Shown: one piece after another, positions 42,094 through 51,943 of the stretch | How positions within the stretch are numbered: the stretch's first letter is position 1 | Layout: each line of letters begins with the position of its first letter | Assembly (NCBI GenBank): GCA_028289455.1 | Contig: JANQPN010000049.1 | Span: forward strand, 1 to 64,000 | Reading direction: 5' to 3' | From: Wenzhouxiangellaceae bacterium | GTDB taxonomy: Bacteria; Pseudomonadota; Gammaproteobacteria; Xanthomonadales; Wenzhouxiangellaceae | Length of the DNA stretch: 64,000 nt | Made by a program: the position numbers and the translations under genes | Notes under the pieces: model-generated | Seen by the model: the letters and a program-made list of their open reading frames with translations, nothing else | Told to the model about the DNA's origin: nothing | Database searches by the model: none

Positions 42094-43452
42094 CTATTTT
42101 ACCGGTTGCCATTGCCATCCGATAGCTTTTGTATCCAGCCAGTGTTGAAGTGCCGGATGCAGCCACCGGTCAGCCACTGCCATCAGTTTTTTCCGGTGGT
42201 AAACCAGCGGCAGACGCTGCCGTTCCCACGGGGGTATGCCAGCCTGCTGGTATAGTTTTTTGAGCTGGTGATGGCGGCCGTCAGCAAGTTTGATCTGTTC
42301 ACCTCCGGTTCGCATGCGCACCTCCAGCATCGGCCAGCGCAGATTGCCGGCGTTTTCCGGCGTGGTAATTGTCAGGCTGCCCACACCGGGCCACACCCAG
42401 GCACCGGGCAGCAGCCGGTTGTTACTATCATCTGGAGCAGCGGGATTGGGATCAACATTGACTGCGTGAATACGCTGGCGGTAAACGCGTAAATGATGCC
42501 CGGCCCATTTGATGACCGGCAATTTATCCGCCTTTGCCTGGTTCAGCTGCCGGATAAATTCAGCCAGCCGCTGACGGGGTGGGGGAGGACTAAGCCCGGC
42601 AAGCTCAATAAATGTTCGCAGCAATTCGTGCTGTAAAAACACTGGGCAGTCAGTAAGCAATTCTGTATTAACAGTAAGCTCACCGTCACCGGCCAGCAGC
42701 GGTTCCAGCTGCTGATGCAGATAGTGCTGATTAACCTGTAATGATTGACGCAGCAGCTGTGCGCTGACGGCGATATTGTCAGCAGCCCGGGGAAAGCGTG
42801 ATGTGATTGCTGGCAGTAACTGATGACGTAACCAGTTGCGGTCAAACCGTGTATCCAGATTGCTGCTGTCATCGGAGAACTGTAATTGCATATTTACCCA
42901 GTACTGACGGAGGGTGGCGCTGGAGATATCCAGCAATGGCCGAAACAGCTGTGCTTCACCCAGCTGACGTTGCCGGGGTATGCCTGAGAGGCCGCGTAGA
43001 CCGCTGCCACGCAGTAAATTTAACAAGAGCGTTTCTGCCTGATCGTCTGCATGGTGTGCTGTCAGAACCACTGTGCCGGCACCAGTGTGTCTGTTGATTG
43101 CCTCGTATCGGGCGTCTCTGGCAGCCGCTTCGAGGCCATGTCCATCATTCATGATGTCAATGTGTTCTGTGTATAGAGGAATATTCCATACAGCACAATT
43201 GGTTTTTGCCAGTTTTTCCCATTGCCCGGCTTGCGGGTTCAAGCCATGGTTAACATGCACTGCACTGATTGGAACCTTTATATCCAGTTGTGCAAGTGCA
43301 TGCAGCAGAGCGGTTGAATCTGCTCCGGTGCTGTAGGCAACCAGGTATGCTGAAGCGGCAGGGCCTGTTGCCAGCTGCTGCTTAAGGAATGGCGGCAGAT
43401 GTTCCGGTTGATCAGGTACGGTTAATGGACCTGGGCTATTGACCTGACTCAA
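42094..43452 (-). CDS. tilS: tRNA(Ile)-lysidine synthetase
   Basis: The 452-residue enzyme has an N-terminal PP-loop ATPase domain, [14 protein letters not shown], and [29 protein letters not shown] typical of TilS. C-terminal substrate-binding domains include [31 protein letters not shown]. It makes lysidine at C34 of tRNA-Ile(CAU). The PP-loop reads YSTGADS instead of the usual SGGxDS. It overlaps the accA gene by 17 bases; accA-tilS order is common in gammaproteobacteria. Confidence 0.93.
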   Translation of the reverse strand: MSQVNSPGPLTVPDQPEHLPPFLKQQLATGPAASAYLVAYSTGADSTALLHALAQLDIKVPISAVHVNHGLNPQAGQWEKLAKTNCAVWNIPLYTEHIDIMNDGHGLEAAARDARYEAINRHTGAGTVVLTAHHADDQAETLLLNLLRGSGLRGLSGIPRQRQLGEAQLFRPLLDISSATLRQYWVNMQLQFSDDSSNLDTRFDRNWLRHQLLPAITSRFPRAADNIAVSAQLLRQSLQVNQHYLHQQLEPLLAGDGELTVNTELLTDCPVFLQHELLRTFIELAGLSPPPPRQRLAEFIRQLNQAKADKLPVIKWAGHHLRVYRQRIHAVNVDPNPAAPDDSNNRLLPGAWVWPGVGSLTITTPENAGNLRWPMLEVRMRTGGEQIKLADGRHHQLKKLYQQAGIPPWERQRLPLVYHRKKLMAVADRWLHPALQHWLDTKAIGWQWQPVK

Positions 43453-44398
43453 ACTGACCCATAGTTGTCAGGCGCTGGTAACGCTGTTCCAGCAGGTCAT
43501 CTGTAGACAACTGCTCCAGTTTCACCAGCTGTTTTAAAACGGTATTGCGCAGACTGGCGGCAATGGCATCCATGTCACGGTGTGCACCACCTGCAGGTTC
43601 TTTGATTATCTGATCGACCAGGCCGAGTTTCTTCAGGCGGCTTGAGGTAATACCGAGTGAATCGGCTGCAGCTTCAGCATATTCAGCGCTTTTCCATAAA
43701 ATGGAAGCACAGCCCTCGGGAGAAATGACCGAATAGATAGAGTACTGAAGAATATTGACCCGGTCGGCTACACCAATGGCCAATGCGCCGCCGGAGCCGC
43801 CTTCGCCAATGATGGTGGCAATGATGGGTACCGGCAGCAGTGCCATCTCTCGCAGATTCCGGGCAATGGCCTCAGATTGTCCGCGTTCTTCAGCACCAAT
43901 ACCCGGGTAGGCGCCGGGGGTATCGATTAAGGTAATAATCGGCAATCGAAAACGGGCTGCCAATTGCATCAGGCGCAACGCCTTGCGGTAGCCTTCCGGC
44001 CTGGGCATTCCGAAATTGCGGTGGATTTTCTGTTTGGTGCCACGGCCTTTCTGCTGGCCTATCAGCATGACCGAGCGCTCGCCTATCTGTGCCAGACCGC
44101 CAACGATGGCGGGATCATCTGCAAATGCCCGGTCGCCGTGCAGCTCATGAAAGTCACTGCACATCAGACGGATGTAATCATTGGTATAAGGGCGGTCCGG
44201 ATGTCGGCTGAGCTGAGCGATCTGCCAGGGCGTCAGGCTGGAGAAGATTTGGTCGATTTTGGTGGAAAGCTTGCCTTCCAGGCGTTGGATTTCCTCGTCC
44301 AGGTTTAAGGCATTGGCGTTGTCAACACTGCGCAGCTCCTGGATTTTGGCTTCCAGGTCCGCTATTGGACGCTCATACTCGAGGAAATTCTGGCTCAT
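43436..44398 (-). CDS. accA: Acetyl-CoA carboxylase carboxyltransferase subunit alpha
   Basis: The 320-residue enzyme has [19 protein letters not shown] at the N-terminus, then [48 protein letters not shown] and [39 protein letters not shown]. With AccD it transfers carboxyl from biotin to acetyl-CoA for fatty acid synthesis. Length is normal and the gene lies upstream of tilS. Confidence 0.97.
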   Translation of the reverse strand: MSQNFLEYERPIADLEAKIQELRSVDNANALNLDEEIQRLEGKLSTKIDQIFSSLTPWQIAQLSRHPDRPYTNDYIRLMCSDFHELHGDRAFADDPAIVGGLAQIGERSVMLIGQQKGRGTKQKIHRNFGMPRPEGYRKALRLMQLAARFRLPIITLIDTPGAYPGIGAEERGQSEAIARNLREMALLPVPIIATIIGEGGSGGALAIGVADRVNILQYSIYSVISPEGCASILWKSAEYAEAAADSLGITSSRLKKLGLVDQIIKEPAGGAHRDMDAIAASLRNTVLKQLVKLEQLSTDDLLEQRYQRLTTMGQFESGQ

Positions 44399-44431
44399 AG
44401 TCGATTCTTGTCTAAATTTTGCAAAGTATAC

Positions 44432-45313
44432 CTATCCTGTGGGTGATCGGGAACCATGAATCAGTTTCCTGATATCCCAATGTGCCTCAGCCCAGGATAA
44501 TAATCCGTCAACGGTATTAATGTTGTCCGGAGGAAAATGTGCCAGATGATAAAGCGCCGTGCGTAAAGCTGTGGATGAATCCTGCTGGTTCAAAGGGTCA
44601 TCTGCGTGGCGTTTACTGAGTTTTCTACCATCTGCATCAGTGACTACAGGAATATGGGCATAGCCGGGTGAGCGCAAGCCCAGCAGTTTGCGCAGATAGT
44701 GCTGTCTGCCTGTTGAAGGAAGTAAATCAGCACCACGGACCACTTCAGTGATGCCGGGCGCAGCATCATTCACAGCGGCACACAACTGATAGGCGAATAT
44801 ACCGTCGGCTCGCCGGATGACGAAGTCTCCGGTGGTTTTGCCGATATCATCTGTTTGTGCCCCCGCCACGAGATCTGAAAACTGTGCGGGAGTGGATGGT
44901 GCATTAACCCGAATGCTCCTGGCTGTTTTGCCGGGAGGTATGCCGTTGCGGCAGGTCCCGGGATAGCTGCCGTCTGGCGCCAGATCAGCACGGCTGCAAC
45001 CGCAGTGATAGGCCAGGCCATGTTCGAGGAGATAATCTACGGCCTGCTGGTAATTGCTGATATGAAGACTTTGATAATCGACCTCGGCATCAGGTTGCAG
45101 GCCGAATTGATCGAGTGCCTTGATAATCTGTCGAGCACTGTCCGGCTTAACCCTGGGCGTATCGATATCATCTATCCGAATAAGCCATTGGCCACGATAT
45201 CGCCGAGCCTGCAGGTAGCTTGCCAGAGCAGTTGCCAGTGACCCCAGATGCAGTTCGCCGGTGGGCGAGGGGGCAAACCGGCCCCGATAGCTGCTGTGCT
45301 TTAACCCACTAAT
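44432..45313 (-). CDS. gluQ: Glutamyl-Q tRNA(Asp) synthetase, probable ATT start
   Basis: The intact 293-residue frame has GRFAPSPTGELHLGSL (HIGH box as HLGS), RIDDIDTPR, zinc ligands in HCGCSR and SYPGTC, and KLSKR as the KMSKS box. It glutamylates queuosine in tRNA-Asp. The frame is open back to a stop at 45326-45328, and between that stop and the conserved residues there is no ATG, GTG, TTG or CTG. ATT at 45313 leaves ten residues before GRFAPSP, about the length seen in E. coli GluQ, so it is my choice. The first 13 bases overlap the end of the upstream FimX-like gene. Confidence 0.85.
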   Translation of the reverse strand: MSGLKHSSYRGRFAPSPTGELHLGSLATALASYLQARRYRGQWLIRIDDIDTPRVKPDSARQIIKALDQFGLQPDAEVDYQSLHISNYQQAVDYLLEHGLAYHCGCSRADLAPDGSYPGTCRNGIPPGKTARSIRVNAPSTPAQFSDLVAGAQTDDIGKTTGDFVIRRADGIFAYQLCAAVNDAAPGITEVVRGADLLPSTGRQHYLRKLLGLRSPGYAHIPVVTDADGRKLSKRHADDPLNQQDSSTALRTALYHLAHFPPDNINTVDGLLSWAEAHWDIRKLIHGSRSPTG

Positions 45314-47355
45314 TGTTGCTTCTGCTTAAGGAAGTCGCCCTGGATCAGGGTAATGCCCGATTGCCACAACGATGGCAGGCAGTCGGCACTATCCACGGAA
45401 CAGGCAATCAGCTGGCTGTTGACTTCACGGGCGGCCCGTACCAGGCTTGGAAACGGTTCGGTCCGCGCCATTTCACTGGTTTGAGGTACTTTGGTTGGGC
45501 ACAGCCGGGCAAATTCAGGTTGCAGGTGTTTGATCAGCTGCACTGCATTGTCAGTAGCGCCGTAATGGTCCAGCGCCCAGCGTATACCGGTGCCGTTCAG
45601 AGCCCGGCGCAGAATGTCGGTAGGCTGCAGGTTTTGCTGTAGATCGTAGCTGCTGACGCAGAAAATCAACCGGGTTCCGGAAATGCCTGCATACTTGAGG
45701 CTGGCCATGATCCAGTCAGCCAAAGCTTTGGGATCATGATTCACCGGAGTAATCGACAACATCAGTGATTGCTGACTATTCTGCAGATTTTCCAGCATAA
45801 CCCGAATAGCATGACGATCCAGTTCTGCCGTCAGCGCAGAGCCGGCGATGGCCTGCTTAAGCTCCATACCGTAGGTCTGTTCGACATCGTCGGATTTGGG
45901 CAGGCACAATTCCAAACCCGTAATCTGCTCCTGATCGTCATTGATATCGCTGATCAATGAGGTGATCAGTTTCAGCTCGCTTTGGTCAATGGCATGGCGC
46001 AGCCGCTCCTGCCATTGTGCACGCTCGTTTCCGTCGTCCACAGACTGCAGCGTGGGGCGGAAGCGCTTACTGCGCTTGCCACCTTCAGCAGAAGCTTCCC
46101 GTGCAGCGCGCACAGATTGAGAAATCAAAATATCGATATTTTTGGTCTGCCTGCCGGCAAAACAAAAGCCGATACTGCAGGTGACAGTAGTAGAAGTTTC
46201 ATTAACTTCGGCAATTCGGCTGGAAAACGTTTCGATAATGTGTTCAACAACCTGTTCAACAGCTGGCCTCTGGGTCCGTTGCACCATCACCACAAAGATA
46301 TGTTCGGAATAGCGGGTGACCTTATCGGTTTCCTCGCTCAGGCATTCCAGCAGCAGCTGGGCACGTTCATTGATCAATGCATCTGAATTGGCAAATCCGA
46401 CATGTTCTTTAATGCTGTCGAAATCATCAACACTGATACATAAAATGCCGACGGCGCGGTTTTCGGTATCACCGGTGAGCATGGATTGCGCTTCACTGAG
46501 GAAGCCCCGGCGTGAGAGCATACCTTCAATTTCAGCCGATACCGGAAAGGCGCTGGCTGGAAGAACCACAGCAGGCCGCTCACGCAAAGTAACCTGGATG
46601 CACTTTTCACCGCTGAACCTGGCCGGGTGCAATACAGCCTGCAAATCCGGACTGTCATTAATGCCGACCAGAGAAACATCCAGGCTGGCCTGGCTGAGGG
46701 TATGTTTTTCCAGATCGACCAGGGTTTTTTTCAGATTGTCTTCAGCATTGTTGGTGGAAACCAGTTCCAACAGAGATTTTTCACTGAGTACCCGCAGGTC
46801 TTCGAAGCCGGTTAATTCCAGATAGGCGGGGTTGGCATAGATGTGCAGACCCGACAGTACAAATGCGATAGCCTCACTGGAGGTATCCAGAAGCATTTCA
46901 TAACGTTCTTCAATATCGGTGAGGCGTTGCTGCAGCTTTTTGGTCTTATCGGTCTGGTGCAGTGCCAGCAGGCTATTGGCCAGAACCTGTCGAAGACCAT
47001 CCTGATCGCTGTCCAGCACGGTGCTGCTGGGCCTGAATTGTAAACGCTCCAGCAACTGCTGTGTTGATAGTGCCGATTCGCCCTGCAGGGCAATAACATT
47101 AATCCAGCGGCAACCCGTCTGTTCTCTTTGCAGGTATTGCAGACAGTCAGGTACTTGTTGATGATCAGCACTGGGTCCGAGTAACACGACACTGAGGTTA
47201 TCTGCAGCATTATTCAGCTGATGCCGGAAAGCATCCAATGTATCGGCAAACAGAAAACGGATTTGGTCCCCATCGAACTGTTGTTGCAGCGTCTGCATAA
47301 ATATTGGACTGTCATCCATGACGAGTACAGTATCTAGAAAAAGTTTGTCAGTCAT
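45301..47355 (-). CDS. REC-PAS-GGDEF-EAL protein with degenerate catalytic motifs (FimX/Filp-like)
   Basis: The 684-residue cytosolic protein has a receiver-like N-terminal domain (MDDSPIFMQTLQQQF..., residues 10-120), a coiled linker, a PAS domain (about 145-265, EAIAFVLSGLHIYANPAYLELTGF), a GGDEF-fold domain (about 280-430) and an EAL-fold domain (about 440-680). The GGDEF motif is replaced by YSEH, and EAL by LEL with other acidic ligands missing, so neither diguanylate cyclase nor phosphodiesterase activity is expected. This pattern matches c-di-GMP receptors such as FimX or Filp that control type IV pili. No pilus genes are adjacent. Confidence 0.8.
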   Translation of the reverse strand: MTDKLFLDTVLVMDDSPIFMQTLQQQFDGDQIRFLFADTLDAFRHQLNNAADNLSVVLLGPSADHQQVPDCLQYLQREQTGCRWINVIALQGESALSTQQLLERLQFRPSSTVLDSDQDGLRQVLANSLLALHQTDKTKKLQQRLTDIEERYEMLLDTSSEAIAFVLSGLHIYANPAYLELTGFEDLRVLSEKSLLELVSTNNAEDNLKKTLVDLEKHTLSQASLDVSLVGINDSPDLQAVLHPARFSGEKCIQVTLRERPAVVLPASAFPVSAEIEGMLSRRGFLSEAQSMLTGDTENRAVGILCISVDDFDSIKEHVGFANSDALINERAQLLLECLSEETDKVTRYSEHIFVVMVQRTQRPAVEQVVEHIIETFSSRIAEVNETSTTVTCSIGFCFAGRQTKNIDILISQSVRAAREASAEGGKRSKRFRPTLQSVDDGNERAQWQERLRHAIDQSELKLITSLISDINDDQEQITGLELCLPKSDDVEQTYGMELKQAIAGSALTAELDRHAIRVMLENLQNSQQSLMLSITPVNHDPKALADWIMASLKYAGISGTRLIFCVSSYDLQQNLQPTDILRRALNGTGIRWALDHYGATDNAVQLIKHLQPEFARLCPTKVPQTSEMARTEPFPSLVRAAREVNSQLIACSVDSADCLPSLWQSGITLIQGDFLKQKQQLVG

Positions 47356-47510
47356 GTCTATCCTGCTGATTAATCTCGGCTTTATGCTGGTAAATTCAAA
47401 GACATCCTGTTCTACTATGGCTTAATAATAGCCACAATGGTTAGCTTATACCACTAATGTCGTATGCATTGTGTGAAGATAATGCTAAACATCGGCCATT
47501 GCCTGTCCTG

Positions 47511-48497
47511 TTACAGCGGCAGCTTGGCAGGTTCCCCTGGTATTTCCCTTACCAGCCTGGGTAACAGATAACCAGGCAGGATGTCCCGCATTCTAGCATG
47601 AAGCTGTAATGCAGCATTATCAGGTACCTGGAAGTGCTGCGCGCCCGTTACCGGGTCAAGCTGGTGCAAGTAGTAAGACAATATACCGGTATCATATAGC
47701 TTTTCTGACAGCTTTTGCTGGATTTCCACCGTATCATTTACACCTTTTAACAATACTGCCTGATTCAGCAGAGTAATACCCGACTGGCGCAGCCGGGTGC
47801 AGGCCAGCGCTACATCTCGGTCAATCTCACGGAAATGGTTAATATGCATCACGATGCATACCGGCCATGGCAGCTGTTCAAGCCAGTTGCAGAAGCTTTC
47901 GGTTATTCGCGCGGGTATCATTACCGGTAACCGGGTGTGGATGCGCAAGCGACGCAGATGGCCAATATCCTGCAGGTCATCGGTCAATGCCTTTAACTTG
48001 TCGGTGGTCAGCACCAGCGGATCACCTCCGCTGAAGATGATTTCACTGATGTCAGGACTGCGTTGCAGGTAATCCACGCTTTGCTGCCACTCAGAAGGTT
48101 TTATCTGTTGCTCCGCATAGGGGAAATTTCGCCGGAAACAATAACGGCAGTTAACGCTGCATGCACCGGTCAGCAGCAGTAATGCCCGCCCGTGATATTT
48201 ATGCAAAATTCCAGGAGCTGCTGAGCTGGCCAGATCACCAACCGGATCATCAACGAAACCTTCAGCCTGAAAAGTCTCGTCAACCACCGGTAAAACCTGG
48301 CGCAATAGCGGATCATGCCTATCGCCCGGATGAATTCTACGCAGATAGGCCTCCGGCACGCGCAGTGGAAACAGCTTGCTGCCGTGGTGCGCATCTGCCA
48401 GCAAATGCAGTGGAAGATTCAGCCTGTCGAGCAGTTTTTCCGGAGTAATCAGGCTGTCGCGTAATTGCTGACGCCAATTTGTTGTTAAATTCGTCAT
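47511..48497 (-). CDS. epmB: EF-P (R)-beta-lysine 2,3-aminomutase
   Basis: The 328-residue radical SAM enzyme has the cluster motif CSVNCRYC, ILHKYHGRALLLLTGACSVNCRYCFRR-type context, EIIFSGGDPL and HINHFREID. EpmB isomerises lysine that EpmA attaches to EF-P. The frame extends 12 codons to 48533, but ATG 48497 fits the family length. It is divergent from efp, which has the target Lys34; epmA is not in the window. Confidence 0.93.
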   Translation of the reverse strand: MTNLTTNWRQQLRDSLITPEKLLDRLNLPLHLLADAHHGSKLFPLRVPEAYLRRIHPGDRHDPLLRQVLPVVDETFQAEGFVDDPVGDLASSAAPGILHKYHGRALLLLTGACSVNCRYCFRRNFPYAEQQIKPSEWQQSVDYLQRSPDISEIIFSGGDPLVLTTDKLKALTDDLQDIGHLRRLRIHTRLPVMIPARITESFCNWLEQLPWPVCIVMHINHFREIDRDVALACTRLRQSGITLLNQAVLLKGVNDTVEIQQKLSEKLYDTGILSYYLHQLDPVTGAQHFQVPDNAALQLHARMRDILPGYLLPRLVREIPGEPAKLPL

Positions 48498-48569
48498 TAA
48501 AGGCTGCCGTTTAAAGGCAGTTCGCGCTACCATAGCGGATTATTTTTGCAAGTTTGTTTGGGAGCATGC

Positions 48570-49139
48570 ATGGCTAGTTACAATACCAACGAGTTTCGCA
48601 GCGGGTTGAAAATCATACTCGATGGCGATCCATATAACATCGTTGAAAATGAATTTGTCAAACCGGGCAAAGGTCAGGCATTTAACCGTGTAAGGGTTAG
48701 AAACCTGAAAACCGGCCGGGTTCTGGAACGCACCTTTAAATCAGGTGATTCTGTGGAAGCAGCGGATATCTTTGAGTTTGATGTCGAATATTTATATAAC
48801 GACGGTGAATTCTGGCATTTCATGGATCCGAATAACTATGAACAGTATGCGGCCGGTGAAATCCAGGTGGGTGACGCACATCAATGGCTGAAAGAACAGG
48901 ATGTGTGCAAGCTGATGCTGTGGAACGGAGAGCCGTTATCACTTGATCCACCAAACTTTGTTGAGCTTAAGATCACGCAGACCGATCCCGGTGTCCGCGG
49001 AGACACTTCCGGCGGCGGCGGTAAACCGGCCACGCTGGAAACCGGTGCGGTTATCCGGGTACCGTTATTCGTCGGCGAAGGCGAAGTGGTACGGGTCGAT
49101 ACCCGAACCGGTGAATATGTTTCCCGCGTAAAAGACTGA
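48570..49139 (+). CDS. efp: Translation elongation factor P
   Basis: The 189-residue protein has domain [14 protein letters not shown] and the modified lysine Lys34 in VKPGKGQ, then the oligonucleotide-binding domains with [15 protein letters not shown] at the end. EF-P relieves ribosome stalling at proline runs. ATG 48570 has GGGAG five bases ahead; the frame starts further upstream but the extension is not conserved. It is divergent from epmB, in line with beta-lysylation of Lys34. Confidence 0.97.
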   Translation: MASYNTNEFRSGLKIILDGDPYNIVENEFVKPGKGQAFNRVRVRNLKTGRVLERTFKSGDSVEAADIFEFDVEYLYNDGEFWHFMDPNNYEQYAAGEIQVGDAHQWLKEQDVCKLMLWNGEPLSLDPPNFVELKITQTDPGVRGDTSGGGGKPATLETGAVIRVPLFVGEGEVVRVDTRTGEYVSRVKD

Positions 49140-49147
49140 GAAAAAAG

Positions 49148-50488
49148 GTGTCAGAGCAAACCCGCTATGCAATAAGCGCCAGTTGGGTGGTGCCGATGGA
49201 GCCGGAAAATACGGTTCTGAAAGACCATACGGTGATTATTGAGCAGGATAAGATAATCGACCTGCTGCCTACTGCAGAATTGCAGCAACGCTACCCGGAT
49301 ATTTCGGTCGAAGCATTGCCCGGGCATGCGTTGATCCCAGGGTTGATCAACATGCATGCGCACTCGGCAATGACATTGATGCGTGGTCTGGCAGATGACC
49401 TGCAATTGTCTGTCTGGCTCAACGATCATATCTGGCCTGCAGAGCAGCGCTGGATGGGGCCGGAATATGTTCATAACGGTGCCCAGCTGGCTGTGCTCGA
49501 ATACCTGCGTGGCGGTATAACCCTGTTCAACGACAACTATTTTTACCCGGATGTTACTGCGGCGGTAACCAGCCAGGCTGGTTTACGGGCCTGTATCGGC
49601 TTACCGGTCATCAATTTTCCCACAACCTGGGCACGCAATACCGATGAGTATTTTGCCCGAGGTCTGGAAATACATCAGTCACTGAAGGGCGATAAGCTGA
49701 TTACAACGGCATTTGCACCGCATGCGCCATATTCTGTTGACGATGACAGTTTTCTACGCATTCGTAAGCTGGCTGAAGAAATGGATATCCCCATTCACCT
49801 GCATCTGCTGGAAACCGCCGGTGAAATTGCCGACAGCGAACGTGACTTCGGCTTAAGGCCGCTGGCCCGTATGCAGCAGCTCAATCTGCTGGATACACGG
49901 TTGCTGGCAGTTCATATGACTGCACTCAACGATGCCGATATTGAAACGGTAGCCCGACATGGTGTGAATGTGGTGCATTGCCCTGAGTCGAATCTGAAGC
50001 TGGCCAGTGGTATCTGCCCGGTCGCCAAGCTGCTGGATGCCGGTGTCAATGTCAGTGTCGGCACTGATGGCGCAGCCAGTAATAACGATCTGGACTTGCT
50101 GGGTGAAATACGCACAGCTGCGTTGTTGGCAAAAGGCTTCAGTGGTAACCCTGAAGCAGTACCGGCGGCAACTGCATTAGCGATGATCACCATCAATGCA
50201 GCCCGAGCATTGGGAATGGAACATCAGCTGGGGTCTTTAGTGCCCGGCAAGCAGGCGGATATTTGTGCGGTGGATTTATCCGCACCGGAAACCCAGCCGA
50301 TTCATAATGTGATTTCGCATCTGGTGTATGCCACCAACCGTCAGCAGGTTCAGCATGTGTGGGTGGCCGGTAGGAGGTTGCTCAGGAACCGTGAGCCGCT
50401 GACCTTGGACGTTGAGGAAATCACCAGTAATGCACGCGTGTGGCAGAAACGGGTAGGCAAGGATTATGTGGCACAGGCAGGCGCATAA
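49148..50488 (+). CDS. mtaD: TRZ/ATZ-family amidohydrolase (5-methylthioadenosine/S-adenosylhomocysteine deaminase-like)
   Basis: The 446-residue metal hydrolase has the N-terminal metal ligands in NMHAHSAMTLMRG, HLHLLET, and the later CPESNLKLASG and GTDGAASNNDLDL. The GTG at 49148 follows AAAAAAGG. The same gene order (this gene, ubiG, phosphatase) occurs in pseudomonads. It deaminates thioadenosine or S-adenosylhomocysteine in characterised relatives; the substrate here is inferred. Confidence 0.9.
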   Translation: MSEQTRYAISASWVVPMEPENTVLKDHTVIIEQDKIIDLLPTAELQQRYPDISVEALPGHALIPGLINMHAHSAMTLMRGLADDLQLSVWLNDHIWPAEQRWMGPEYVHNGAQLAVLEYLRGGITLFNDNYFYPDVTAAVTSQAGLRACIGLPVINFPTTWARNTDEYFARGLEIHQSLKGDKLITTAFAPHAPYSVDDDSFLRIRKLAEEMDIPIHLHLLETAGEIADSERDFGLRPLARMQQLNLLDTRLLAVHMTALNDADIETVARHGVNVVHCPESNLKLASGICPVAKLLDAGVNVSVGTDGAASNNDLDLLGEIRTAALLAKGFSGNPEAVPAATALAMITINAARALGMEHQLGSLVPGKQADICAVDLSAPETQPIHNVISHLVYATNRQQVQHVWVAGRRLLRNREPLTLDVEEITSNARVWQKRVGKDYVAQAGA

Positions 50489-50515
50489 AGGCGCAGCAAT
50501 TCACGGGGTGTCAGG

Positions 50516-51232
50516 ATGAACCAGCCGGAGCTTACAGCAGCGGCCAATGTAGATGCCGGGGAACAACAGCAGTTTGCCTCCATGGCCAGTCGCTGGTGGG
50601 ATCAGCAGGGTGAGTTCAAGGCGCTGCATGATATCAACCCGGCCCGCCTGGCATATGTTGCAGCGCGCTGCGAGCTGGCGGAAAAAGCCACGCTGGATAT
50701 CGGCTGCGGCGGCGGCATACTGGCGGAAAGCATGGCTGCAGCAGGCGCTGAAGTAACCGGTATTGATATTACCCGTGAAGTTTTAGAAGTGGCAAAGCTG
50801 CATCTGCTGGAATCCGGTCGCCAGGTTGATTACCGCCTGATCACCGCCGAGCAGCTGGCAGAACAACAGCCCGGTTGTTTTGCTCAGATTACCTGTATGG
50901 AAATGTTGGAGCATGTGCCGGATCCGGCATCAATAGTCAATGCCTGTGCTGAATTGCTGAAGCCGGGCGGACAAGTTTTTTTCAGTACATTGAATCGTTC
51001 GCCACTGGCATTTGGCTTAGGGATAGTTGCAGCAGAATATGTATTGAATCTGGTGCCGCGCGGTACGCATCGCTACGACCGTTTTATCCGGCCTTCTGAA
51101 TTGGCCGGCTGGTGCCGCCATGCCGGTTTGACGGTTAAGGATATCAGCGCGCTGCATTACAACCCACTGACCCGCAAAGCCAGTGTCGGCGGTACACCGC
51201 GTGTCAACTACCTGCTGCATGCCGGTTTATGA
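50516..51232 (+). CDS. ubiG: Ubiquinone biosynthesis O-methyltransferase
   Basis: The 238-residue SAM-dependent enzyme has RWWDQQGEFKALHDINPARLAY, the SAM loop LDIGCGGGILAESMA and the family VQHNPLTR-like LHYNPLTRKASVGGTPRVNYLLHA. It methylates hydroxyls in ubiquinone synthesis at the inner membrane, and is 27 bp downstream of mtaD. Confidence 0.96.
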   Translation: MNQPELTAAANVDAGEQQQFASMASRWWDQQGEFKALHDINPARLAYVAARCELAEKATLDIGCGGGILAESMAAAGAEVTGIDITREVLEVAKLHLLESGRQVDYRLITAEQLAEQQPGCFAQITCMEMLEHVPDPASIVNACAELLKPGGQVFFSTLNRSPLAFGLGIVAAEYVLNLVPRGTHRYDRFIRPSELAGWCRHAGLTVKDISALHYNPLTRKASVGGTPRVNYLLHAGL

Positions 51233-51256
51233 ACAGATTGTTTGGTGAATGACGGC

Positions 51257-51943
51257 ATGAATCGGGCAACAGATATCAACGGTTTTTTATTTGATCTGGA
51301 CGGCACTTTGCTGGACAGTGCACCGGATTTGACCCTGGCCTTGAATAAAGTCCGGGCTGACTATCAGTTGCCGCCCATGCCGGTGGAAACCGTGCGCGCC
51401 GGAGTATCACGTGGTGCCGCAGGGATGCTGGCCCTGGGTTTTCCAGGTATCGCAGAGAGCGAATACCGGACGATTCGTGACAGGTTTCTGGAATATTATG
51501 GTGCTGGCAGTACTGAGCTCAGTCAGCCTTTTACAGGTGTCAGCGAGTTGCTCGACCAGCTTGATGCAGATGCTGTCCCGTGGGGAATCGTGACCAACAA
51601 AAGCACCCGTTTGACTTTGCCTATTGTCACCGAGCTGGGCTGGCATGCGCGTGCCCGAATTGTGGTGTGTGGTGATACTACAGACCAGCCAAAACCAGCT
51701 GCTAAACCGGTTATTCTGGCCTGTGATGCCTTGGCGATAGACCCCCAGGAAGTCATTATGATCGGTGATGACCCAAGAGATATCCAGGCCGGTAAAGCAG
51801 CCGGCTGCCATACTGCTGCCGTTGCCTGGGGCTATGGGGATATTAAATCTGATGGGCTGCAGGCAGCTGATTATGTTTATGCTGAGGTAAGCGATATTAC
51901 CGCTATGGCTGTCCGGCGTGCAGACGATGGAGTAACTGGATGA
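51257..51943 (+). CDS. HAD-family phosphatase (Gph/MupP-like)
   Basis: The 228-residue HAD phosphatase has FDLDGTLLDSAPDL (nucleophile Asp), VTNKSTRL and IMIGDDPRDIQAGKAAG, the DxDGT and D-D motifs of subfamily IA. Position after ubiG matches MupP, the MurNAc-6-phosphate phosphatase of pseudomonads, but phosphoglycolate phosphatase cannot be excluded. ATG 51257 is preferred over upstream TTG 51242 and GTG 51245. Confidence 0.85.
   Translation: MNRATDINGFLFDLDGTLLDSAPDLTLALNKVRADYQLPPMPVETVRAGVSRGAAGMLALGFPGIAESEYRTIRDRFLEYYGAGSTELSQPFTGVSELLDQLDADAVPWGIVTNKSTRLTLPIVTELGWHARARIVVCGDTTDQPKPAAKPVILACDALAIDPQEVIMIGDDPRDIQAGKAAGCHTAAVAWGYGDIKSDGLQAADYVYAEVSDITAMAVRRADDGVTG

Noticed and set aside
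44432..45313. Apparent frameshift or truncation of gluQ
   Set aside because: Codon-by-codon reading shows one unbroken frame with all motifs; only the start codon is non-standard.
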